Assembly: GCA_019912505.1 (NCBI GenBank)
Contig: JAIOIM010000303.1
Location: 1 to 5,604, forward strand
From: Ignavibacteriaceae bacterium
GTDB lineage: Bacteria; Bacteroidota; Ignavibacteria; Ignavibacteriales; Ignavibacteriaceae
DNA length: 5,604 bases
Direction of reading: 5' to 3'
Positions 1 through 5,524 of the stretch are shown piece after piece. Below the pieces are notes generated by a model that searched no databases, was not told the origin of the DNA, and saw nothing but the letters and a program-made list of their open reading frames with translations. The translations under genes were made by a program, and so were the position numbers. How positions within the stretch are numbered: position 1 is the first letter of the stretch; each line of letters opens with the position of its first letter.

Positions 1-1119
1 TGGGCAAGTTTAGCAGACAGCCCCTGGCCTGCTCTACATATGGATATGCAGAGAACCGGAAGGTCTAAATATACTGGACCGCAACAAGGTGTTTTATTTG
101 CTTCAATTTCTGGATCAAGGATTGCCACTGGCATAACTATGGGCAATGACTCAGTGTTTTATTTTGCTACCACATGGCCTCCAAAACTTATCGCTGCAAA
201 AATCGATGGATCAATTCTTTGGCAATTTGATCTCTATGTTTCTGAAACCGGCACAACTCCTATGGTTGGATATGATGGAACAATTTATGTTTCTAATGGA
301 TCACCCGGAATTATAACTGCAATCAATCCGGATGGAAGTGTTAAATGGGAATGCTCTTCATCAAGCGGAGTATATAATCGCGGTATAGGAATAGGAAAAG
401 ATGGTACAATTTACGCAGTTGAATATGGTTCGTCACTAATAGCTATAAGCCCAAATGGAGAGTTATTATGGCGAATTAATGATGATAATTTTGCTTGGGG
501 ATATAGAGTTAATCTAGCATTTTCACCTGATGGCAACATCTTATATCTGCATGGAAATAAAATTGGAGGAGTTGAGATAACTTTAATCGCTTTTAATTTG
601 ATAACCAAAACAACAAAATGGAAGTTCGGCGGCAAGTTGCTGGATAATGGACCAGTAATAAACTCACAAGGCAACATTTTTGTTTTGGTACAGGATGATA
701 CTACTAATTATCAAATTGCTAATTTATATTGTCTTGATCCTGATGGAAATGTAAAATGGAAATACAAGCATACGGCTGGGCAATCTTATTATGGACAGGA
801 TCCCACGATTGATAAAGATGGAAATATTTACTTTGCTACAGACACATTGTACTCATTAGACTATAATGGCAATTTAAGGTGGAAACGAGGTTTGCTCGGC
901 AATCAAAATTTCAGTCCACTGGCGTGTGATAACCAAGGGACTGTATATCTTGGCACAATCAACCAAACTAACAATAATGTATTAGCAATTACAAAAGATG
1001 GCAATCTAAAATGGATATTGCCAATTGATGGCCCGCCGGCGGAATCGCCTGCAATCACAAGTAATGGAACACTAATTTACACAATCTGGACACCGGGTGA
1101 AGTTGTATTTATAAAATAA
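1..1119 (+). CDS. PQQ-like beta-propeller repeat protein, 5'-partial
   Basis: The frame is open from base 1, so the gene starts outside the window; 372 codons plus TAA are visible. The ATG at 40 is unlikely to be the start, because the upstream codons read SPWPALHMDMQRTGRS, which resembles the WPMFxHDxQxTGRS segment that opens the mature part of many exported PQQ-like propeller proteins. Counting from that Met, eight blade motifs of the D/N/Q-G-x-I-Y type recur near residues 36, 79, 121, 164, 210, 260, 299 and 342. They alternate with seven strands ending in Trp (for example DGSILW 56-61, DGSVKW 98-103, DGNVKW 235-240, DGNLKW 320-325). This is the pattern of an eight-bladed quinoprotein/BamB-like propeller. 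No PQQ-dehydrogenase catalytic residues are evident, so a structural or binding role is more likely than an enzyme. It ends VFIK with no T9SS sorting domain. The next gene begins 11 bp downstream, probably in the same operon. Substrate or partner unknown. Confidence 0.88.
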   Translation, partial: WASLADSPWPALHMDMQRTGRSKYTGPQQGVLFASISGSRIATGITMGNDSVFYFATTWPPKLIAAKIDGSILWQFDLYVSETGTTPMVGYDGTIYVSNGSPGIITAINPDGSVKWECSSSSGVYNRGIGIGKDGTIYAVEYGSSLIAISPNGELLWRINDDNFAWGYRVNLAFSPDGNILYLHGNKIGGVEITLIAFNLITKTTKWKFGGKLLDNGPVINSQGNIFVLVQDDTTNYQIANLYCLDPDGNVKWKYKHTAGQSYYGQDPTIDKDGNIYFATDTLYSLDYNGNLRWKRGLLGNQNFSPLACDNQGTVYLGTINQTNNNVLAITKDGNLKWILPIDGPPAESPAITSNGTLIYTIWTPGEVVFIK

Positions 1120-1130
1120 AGGATAAAAAA

Positions 1131-2315
1131 ATGAAAACCATTATTTTAATTATCATCTTCAGTTCGACCTATATCATTCCACAAAAATTACTTTTTCATG
1201 AAGTTGAAATTTTCTTAGGTACTGCTACTGAAGAGAATTATAATAGTCCAATTACTATTACATTCAAAAATCAAAGTTAGGTTTGGGGCGTTTATTACCC
1301 TACTCCTATAAATTTTGATGATTGGGTATTCTATGAGACTGAAGAATTTGATAGCCCATCCTTAACTGTTACCGTTCACAATCAGCAGTTAAATATATGG
1401 CGAGGTTTGGATTTTACCTCTTCGCAACAAGGTGCCCCGGTTTATGGTTATGGTCTTTATAAGATAACAAGTTCATCTGGTGATGCTTATTTTTATATTG
1501 ATTACAGAGATAGAAGAATTGGTAGAAGTGATTACGCCCCGCCACCTCTTCAGGGAATTGATATTGCAATAAAATACGATAAAATAAACGATGAATTTTT
1601 ATACAAAGTTTTTGGTGCATCAGGAGACTTTGTAGAAATTGAAAATGGGGCATTGAAAAGGTTCTGGGAAATGGAGCAGGCAGGCCCACCAGTAACCGAT
1701 TCGTTCCCTAATTTCTGGCAAAACTGCCTTGTTGTTATCCCAACGGGGAATAACAACCCTCGTCTCGTTTGGGCTCCGCATCCAAGTATTAATCTTGATA
1801 ATTATATTATTTATCGTGCCATTAGTTCTACACCGCTTAGTCACCCGGAAATTTATGCAGTTCAAATTGCCTCCGTTGGTTCTAATGTTTTCGAGTTCAT
1901 TGATTATGATGTTCGGTTTAGCGGTACAAGCTATCTCTATTATTTCGTTAAAGGAAAGTATGGCTCTAATTATACAAACCGTACAAATGTAATAGATGCC
2001 CGCGGCGGTTTATATAAAGAAAATTTAAATGAGGGAGTAAACATCCCGGATAAACTTGAAGTTACTAACTACCCCAATCCATTCAACCCCGTAACATCAA
2101 TAAATTACACAGTACCGGAGAATGGTTTTACAGAACTAAAGGTTTACAATATTTATGGGCAGTTAATTTAAACGCTCGTTAGTGAAAATAAAGCAGCGGG
2201 GAGTTACACGGTTCAGTTTCCTAACAGCGGCAAGCAGCTTGGTTCGGGGGTATATCTTTACACTTTAACAAGCGGCAGATATAAAACCACCGGCAAGATG
2301 ACGCTCCTAAAATAA
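1131..2315 (+). pseudogene. T9SS-sorted FnIII-like secreted protein with two in-frame stops
   Basis: The ATG at 1131 follows AAAGGA (1118-1123) with a 7-base gap and opens a Lys-plus-hydrophobic N-terminus (MKTIILIIIFSSTYIIPQK) that looks like a signal peptide. One frame then runs 394 codons to the TAA at 2313, broken only by TAG at codon 50 (1278-1280) and TAA at codon 347 (2169-2171). No frameshift is needed. Codons about 210-287 resemble a fibronectin type III domain (PRLVWAPHPSINLDNYIIYR through YFVKGKYG). Codons about 304-394 are a T9SS type A sorting domain: NYPNPFNPVT, then KVYNIYGQLI, the second stop, TLVSENKAAGSY, GSGVYLYTL and the final KMTLLK. Homologous domains usually have Lys or a similar residue at the second stop, one base away (AAA to TAA). 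The first stop would leave a 49-aa peptide, and the second removes the last 48 residues of the export signal. An ORF opened at the TTG at 1407 has no proper ribosome binding site. A recent pseudogene is most likely; sequencing error or readthrough remain possible. Confidence 0.82.
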
Positions 2316-2337
2316 TTTTTATTGGGGCGCATGTTAT

Positions 2338-2427
2338 TGTGTTTACAACACACCCGCAGCATTTTATTAATCTCCTACAGAGATTAATTGCTATCGAGGA
2401 AAATTATTTTCAACAGTAATTGAAAAT
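2338..2427. repeat. Cluster of three short hairpins 3' of the pseudogene
   Basis: Three perfect stems lie in 90 bases: TGTGTT/AACACA with loop TAC (2338-2352), ATTAATCTC/GAGATTAAT with loop CTACA (2366-2388), and ATTTTCAA/TTGAAAAT with loop CAGTAA (2406-2427). None is followed by a clear T-run, so they are not textbook intrinsic terminators. They could stabilise the 3' end of the upstream transcript or be relics of a repeat element. Confidence 0.4.
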
Positions 2428-2578
2428 CTACGATGTTCACCGGTTTACATAAAAACTTCTCTAATATTTACACATCATCAGCTGTTAAAAAAAGCATTAT
2501 AGGTTTTCCCTCGGTAAAAAAATATTGTAGAAATAGCAGAGACACATAAATTAAAATTGACAAAGATGCTTAATTTAT

Positions 2579-2602
2579 ATCATCGTTAACGATGATTTTT
2601 TT
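2579..2602 (+). terminator. Terminator-like 18-bp palindrome with T-run
   Basis: ATCATCGTTAACGATGAT (2579-2596) is a perfect 18-bp palindrome. It can fold as a 7-bp stem with a TTAA loop and is followed directly by T residues up to 2602. The stem is AT-rich, so it would be a weak terminator. It lies 264 bp past the nearest upstream gene end, so what it would terminate is unclear: a long 3' extension, a small RNA, or nothing. It could instead be a protein-binding palindrome. Confidence 0.4.
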
Positions 2603-2607
2603 GATTA

Positions 2608-2629
2608 GCACCGTCATTTATGGCGGTGC
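2608..2629. repeat. Hairpin, 10-bp stem
   Basis: GCACCGTCAT (2608-2617) pairs with ATGGCGGTGC (2620-2629) through nine Watson-Crick pairs and one T-G wobble. It is the most GC-rich stem in this intergenic region, and its right arm overlaps the first copy of the short direct repeat that follows. Confidence 0.45.
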
Positions 2630-2805
2630 GGTTTATCTAAATCCGCATTCGTTAATTAACTGCGGTTTATCCAAATCCAGCATCCGTTTACTAACGCACC
2701 GGTAAACCGCACCCCGTGCAAACGAATACCGATGAATCGCCAGATATTATTTACCATCATTTATAGCTCATTAAAACCAAAAAATTAATTATGAGGGTAT
2801 TCGTT
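2625..2805. repeat. Patch of short direct and inverted repeats
   Basis: GCGGTTTATCYAAATCC occurs twice (2628-2644 and 2662-2678). Each copy is followed by GCAT, after one inserted A in the second copy. GGTGCGGTTTA at 2625-2635 is matched by an exact 11-bp inverted copy, TAAACCGCACC, at 2703-2713. AACGAATACC (2721-2730) has an exact inverted copy, GGTATTCGTT (2796-2805), with CTCAT (2767-2771) and ATGAG (2791-2795) nested inside. The arrangement suggests a decayed palindromic element or a structured RNA; no protein is encoded here. Confidence 0.4.
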
Positions 2806-3212
2806 CATAACCGATTATAAACTTATGCTTAATTGCACTATTTGCTTAATGTTATAGGGTAATGATTCGTTTCAGTTAAATAATTAAAGTGTTGCTGTTT
2901 TTATATCTGTTTTTAGCTGGCACGCGGGGAAAAATGCGGGGGAAAACTTTGAGGTTTTTTGGATAAATATTGCTAAGTTTGGTCAGGAAATATTTGAATG
3001 TTTTCCGTGAGATTATGAATAAACTTAATGAGAATTTTATGCGCTCACTTCCGAGCCGTACATTTAACGGGGATACGCTTTCACTGAACAAAGCTTCCAA
3101 GAATTATGTGTAACTGTTTAGATTTTCCCTCCGCACAGTTACCGCTCCAATCCGGTTTGAAAAATTACCGCTTCCAAAAATTATCAATTCCCGGATTCAC
3201 TTATAAAACATT

Positions 3213-3247
3213 TCGATTGAGAGACAAAAAGTTTTGTGCCTCGATTG
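3213..3247. promoter_or_regulatory. Hairpin flanked by TCGATTG direct repeats upstream of GDH gene
   Basis: TCGATTG occurs at 3213-3219 and again at 3241-3247, 28 bases apart. Between and overlapping these copies, 3219-3229 can pair with 3232-3242 (GAG/CTC base, ACAAAA/TTTTGT top, two mismatches). The site ends about 84 bases before the glutamate dehydrogenase start, so an operator for a nitrogen or carbon regulator is conceivable. No known regulator site is recognised. Confidence 0.25.
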
Positions 3248-3280
3248 CTCATTAACACATTCTGCACTCGAAAAAATTAA

Positions 3281-3325
3281 TTGTAATAAATGATAGTATT
3301 CTACTAACTAAATTTAAATTAGAGG
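3281..3325 (+). promoter_or_regulatory. Possible promoter and ribosome binding site of GDH gene
   Basis: TTGTAA (3281-3286) and TAACTA (3305-3310), 18 bases apart, are a weak match to a -35/-10 pair and would start transcription shortly before the gene. This is a guess, because promoter consensus differs in the FCB group. AGAGG at 3321-3325, five bases before the ATG at 3331, is a good Shine-Dalgarno sequence and supports that start. Confidence 0.3.
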
Positions 3326-3330
3326 TCTTT

Positions 3331-4671
3331 ATGTCAGACTACACAAATAATGTACTCGCAAAAGTAAAAGCTCAAAACCCAAACGAGCCCGAATTTCATC
3401 AAGCAGTGCATGAAATATTAGAATCATTAGACGTGGTTCTTGCCCGTCATCCCGAATACCGAGCAGCAAGCATACTCGAAAGATTGGTTGAACCTGAAAG
3501 AGTAATAATGTTCCGCGTTCCGTGGATGGATGATCAGGGAGATTTTCATGTAAACCGTGGTTACCGTATAGAAATGAACAGCGCCATCGGTCCCTACAAA
3601 GGCGGTTTAAGATTTCACCCTTCGGTTAACCTTGGCATTTTAAAGTTTCTTGCCTTCGAACAGGTATTTAAAAACAGCTTAACATCATTACCTATGGGCG
3701 GCGGTAAAGGCGGCTCTGATTTTGACCCAAAAGGAAAAAGCGACAATGAAGTAATGCGTTTCTGCCAAAGTTTTATGAATGAACTTTACAGACACATCGG
3801 TCCTAACACCGACGTTCCTGCAGGCGATATTGGCGTTGGCGGAAGAGAGGTTGGATTTTTATTCGGTCAATACAAAAGATTAAAAAATGAATTTACTGGC
3901 GTACTAACCGGTAAAGGTATAAACTGGGGCGGTTCTCTTATTCGCCCTCAAGCAACAGGCTTCGGCGCTACATATTTTGCCCAGGAAATGCTACGCACAC
4001 GTGGTTTGGAAATTGAAGGCAAAACTTTTGCTGTTTCCGGTTTCGGTAACGTTGCATGGGGCGCCGTTCAAAAAATTACACAACTTGGCGGAAAAGTAGT
4101 TACACTTTCCGGACCCGATGGATTTATTTACGATGCCGATGGTGTAAAAGGAGAAAAAATTGATTATATGCTTAAACTGAGAGCAAGCGCAAACGACCGC
4201 GTAAAAGATTACGCCGATGAATTCAAAGTTCCTTTTTATGAAGGTAAAAGACCATGGGGCGTTAAAGTTGATGTTGCCATGCCATGTGCAACTCAAAATG
4301 AAATTGATGTAAGCCACGCAAAAGAACTTGTTAAAAACGGCTGCTTCTGTGTATGCGAAGGTGCAAATATGCCTACAACATACGATGGTTACAAAGTTTT
4401 TGAAGAAGCCGGAATTCTTTACGCACCGGGCAAAGCAGCAAACGCAGGCGGTGTTGGTGTTTCAGGTTTAGAGATGACTCAAAACAGTATGCGTTTACCT
4501 TGGCTTCGTGAAGAAGTTGACGAACGCTTACAGCAGATTATGCGTAGAATACATGAAGCTTGTACAACAACTGCCGAACAATTTGGCTTTAAGGGTAACT
4601 ACGTTGTAGGCGCAAACATAGCAGGCTTCTTAAAAGTTGCCGATGCAATGTTAGACCAGGGTTTAGTATAA
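3331..4671 (+). CDS. gdhA: Glutamate dehydrogenase, hexameric, probably NAD-type
   Basis: This complete 446-residue protein has the usual length of bacterial hexameric glutamate dehydrogenase. The enzyme interconverts 2-oxoglutarate plus ammonium and glutamate in the cytoplasm. The substrate domain shows GPYKGGLRFHPSV (K90), FKNSL (K114), PMGGGKGGSDFDP (catalytic K126) and DVPAGDIGVG (D166). These correspond to K89, K113, K125 and D165 of the Clostridium symbiosum enzyme, whose published numbering omits the first Met. The Rossmann domain follows with SGFGNVAWG (236-244), and the C-terminal EGANMPTT and KAANAGGV motifs are present. The coenzyme pocket has F238, P262 and D263, as in NAD-specific clostridial GDH, where changing these residues moves preference to NADP. 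NADP enzymes such as E. coli GdhA have Ser at the first two positions. NAD preference or dual use is therefore inferred. The ATG is supported by AGAGG five bases upstream. The gene appears monocistronic, closed by a strong terminator. Confidence 0.96.
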   Translation: MSDYTNNVLAKVKAQNPNEPEFHQAVHEILESLDVVLARHPEYRAASILERLVEPERVIMFRVPWMDDQGDFHVNRGYRIEMNSAIGPYKGGLRFHPSVNLGILKFLAFEQVFKNSLTSLPMGGGKGGSDFDPKGKSDNEVMRFCQSFMNELYRHIGPNTDVPAGDIGVGGREVGFLFGQYKRLKNEFTGVLTGKGINWGGSLIRPQATGFGATYFAQEMLRTRGLEIEGKTFAVSGFGNVAWGAVQKITQLGGKVVTLSGPDGFIYDADGVKGEKIDYMLKLRASANDRVKDYADEFKVPFYEGKRPWGVKVDVAMPCATQNEIDVSHAKELVKNGCFCVCEGANMPTTYDGYKVFEEAGILYAPGKAANAGGVGVSGLEMTQNSMRLPWLREEVDERLQQIMRRIHEACTTTAEQFGFKGNYVVGANIAGFLKVADAMLDQGLV

Positions 4672-4690
4672 TCTACTCCATCCTTTGACT

Positions 4691-4729
4691 AAAAGCCCCA
4701 TTCCGGTAAAACGGGATAGGGCTTTTTTT
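4691..4729 (+). terminator. gdhA: Intrinsic terminator of GDH gene
   Basis: The arms AAAAGCCCCATTCCG (4691-4705) and CGGGATAGGGCTTTT (4712-4726) pair with a single C/A mismatch and one T-G wobble around the loop GTAAAA. Seven T residues (4723-4729) follow the GC part. It begins 19 bases after the GDH stop codon and is a textbook Rho-independent terminator. Confidence 0.92.
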
Positions 4730-4745
4730 ATCCCATATTTGTATT

Positions 4746-4751
4746 AGTTAT
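4746..4751. repeat. Target site duplication, left copy (AGTTAT)
   Basis: AGTTAT directly abuts the left terminal inverted repeat and is repeated exactly at 4963-4968, next to the right one. The match extends to 7 bp (AGTTATG) only because the element itself begins with G. Confidence 0.7.
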
Positions 4752-4797
4752 GAGCCTGGTCTAAAAATGTGAACAATTCAATTTGAGATAGAAATAT

Positions 4798-4835
4798 AAA
4801 CCGTTGTCCAAAGGACTCCTACGGAGAAACGGTTT
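4798..4835. repeat. Left inner module, potential three-way junction
   Basis: AAACCGTT (4798-4805) pairs with AACGGTTT (4828-4835). The enclosed bases contain two adjacent mini-hairpins: GTCC-AAA-GGAC (4806-4816) and TCC-TAC-GGA (4817-4825). Nearly every base is paired, which is unlikely for random AT-rich sequence. Confidence 0.6.
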
Positions 4836-4855
4836 TGTCTAATATAAGGTTGTTG

Positions 4856-4883
4856 TTAACCCACGACTTAAGTCGTGGGTTAA
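4856..4883. repeat. Perfect 28-bp palindrome
   Basis: The half-site TTAACCCACGACTT is followed by its exact reverse complement with no spacer. It lies near the centre of the MITE-like element. A palindrome this long with no mismatch can extrude as a cruciform or form a strong RNA hairpin. Confidence 0.85.
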
Positions 4884-4904
4884 TGAGAAAAGACAGAAAA
4901 TCAA

Positions 4905-4940
4905 AAACGGTTTCACCTGTGCGCCATGGCGTAACCGTTT
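4905..4940. repeat. Right inner module, potential three-way junction
   Basis: AAACGGTT (4905-4912) pairs with AACCGTTT (4933-4940). Inside are CAC-CT-GTG (4914-4921) and the 10-bp palindrome CGCCATGGCG (4922-4931), with single T residues at the junctions (4913 and 4932). The layout mirrors the left module although the inner hairpin sequences differ. Confidence 0.6.
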
Positions 4941-4962
4941 ACAACATTTTTTGACCAGACTC

Positions 4963-4968
4963 AGTTAT
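4963..4968. repeat. Target site duplication, right copy (AGTTAT)
   Basis: This is an exact copy of 4746-4751, immediately outside the right terminal inverted repeat. Removing the element and one copy rejoins two AT-rich flanks between the convergent genes. Confidence 0.7.
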
Positions 4969-5008
4969 GTTTAATTGCATCTACATCTGCGTTGGAGCAT
5001 TCATAAAT

Positions 5009-5473
5009 TTAATCTTTTTCTTCCGGCTTTGGAGTTGAGACTCCTCCATCGAGAATATATTTCCATTCACCGTTTACATTCCTTTTCCAAACCGAAACGT
5101 AATTCCCGTAAAACGTAGTGTCGTGTGTTTTGTATTCCCAGTTGCCGAATGAATAACCTATCTCGCCGCTTTCAGCCGCTTCTGCTTTTAACGGATACCA
5201 AGTAAGTTTAGAGCCATCATCGGGTCGCGCATTGTAGTAATCTTCCAATTCTTTTTTGCCGAGAAGAGGAAATTTTTTATCCCTCAGCATTACTACATCA
5301 TCACCGGCATATTTAATAAATGCTGTGGCAGTACCTTCTTTTTCGGAAAGAGTTGAAAAGTTTATATCTGCCTCCTTTATTTCTTCAGTATATTTTTCTT
5401 TTAAATTTTTGTCTGCTATATTCATACATCCGCCGATTAATAAGCAACTCAATATAAATATTAAACTCTTCAT
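5009..5473 (-). CDS. Small lipoprotein with NTF2-like (DUF4440/SnoaL-type) domain
   Basis: The 154-residue product begins MKSLIFILSCLLIGGC. This is a lipoprotein signal peptide with lipobox I-G-G-C, so C16 is probably the lipidated residue of the mature protein; C10 is a weaker candidate. It would be anchored in the inner or outer membrane facing the periplasm, or on the surface. Residues about 35-145 resemble the cone-shaped NTF2-like fold of the DUF4440/SnoaL group. There is a helix, then GDDVVMLRDKKFPLLGKKEL (57-76), and the typical closing strands YGNYVSVWKR (122-131) and GEWKYILDGG (135-144). Members of this group bind small ligands or are uncharacterised; no catalytic set can be assigned. 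The ATG has only a weak AGAG upstream on its own strand. Another minus-strand frame ends 51 bp before it, so co-transcription is possible. Confidence 0.85.
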   Translation of the reverse strand: MKSLIFILSCLLIGGCMNIADKNLKEKYTEEIKEADINFSTLSEKEGTATAFIKYAGDDVVMLRDKKFPLLGKKELEDYYNARPDDGSKLTWYPLKAEAAESGEIGYSFGNWEYKTHDTTFYGNYVSVWKRNVNGEWKYILDGGVSTPKPEEKD

Positions 5474-5524
5474 AACATCTCTATAAGGTTAATGTGTAAA
5501 AAATATTTTAGCGGCGAACAAACA

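Larger units (their letters stand above)
2316..3330. other. Long intergenic region without a convincing gene
   Basis: This kilobase between the T9SS pseudogene and the glutamate dehydrogenase gene has dense stops in all frames and no tRNA-like GGTTCRA arm. The left part (2338-2427) holds three short hairpins. The middle (2579-2805) holds an orphan terminator-like palindrome and clustered short repeats. The right part (2876-3113) holds only weak open frames on both strands, none with a good start or a recognisable protein. The last 120 bases carry the likely control region of the downstream gene. Confidence 0.6.
4752..4962. mobile_element. MITE-like non-autonomous element, 211 bp
   Basis: The ends are inverted repeats. 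GAGCCTGGTCTAAAAATGT (4752-4770) matches the reverse complement of 4944-4962 (GAGTCTGGTCAAAAAATGT) at 17 of 19 positions. An exact AGTTAT lies just outside each end, the expected footprint of transposase-mediated insertion. No open frame of useful length lies inside, so the element would depend on a transposase supplied elsewhere. The interior has a left module (4798-4835), a perfect 28-bp palindrome (4856-4883) and a right module (4905-4940). Both modules are closed by the same stem, AAACSGTT-type 8-mers. It sits between the GDH terminator and the 3' end of a minus-strand gene and disrupts neither. I do not recognise the transposase family from the ends. Alternatives are a REP/BIME-type element, which normally lacks a target duplication, or a chance arrangement. 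Confidence 0.72.

Noticed and set aside
40..42. ATG at 40 as the start of the propeller gene.
   Set aside because: The frame is open to base 1, and the preceding residues belong to the conserved WPxxHxD-like opening segment, so the true start is upstream of the window.
1407..2171. Treating the 254-codon TTG-started frame as a separate gene.
   Set aside because: It is in the same frame as the signal peptide at 1131, lacks a usable ribosome binding site, and starts and stops inside recognisable parts of one protein.
1131..2315. Stop-codon reassignment as the reason for the two internal stops.
   Set aside because: Two different stop codons (TAG and TAA) would both need recoding, yet TAA terminates the propeller, GDH and lipoprotein genes normally.
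2557..2580. TTGACA at 2557-2562 as a -35 promoter box.
   Set aside because: No TATAAT-like hexamer lies 16-18 bases downstream; that position falls in the 2579-2596 palindrome.
2876..3100. A 74-codon minus-strand open frame, and an overlapping plus-strand frame (2880-3113) broken by one stop at 2964, including a 32-codon ATG frame from 3015.
   Set aside because: Neither strand has a good ribosome binding site or a recognisable domain. The two frames overlap each other, and stretches this long arise by chance in AT-rich DNA. A degraded gene relic is possible but cannot be supported.
4752..4962. CRISPR array or riboswitch as an explanation of the repeats after the GDH gene.
   Set aside because: There are no regularly spaced identical repeats with unique spacers, and the block lies between the 3' ends of convergent genes, not in a leader. 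The TIR and target duplication fit insertion better.
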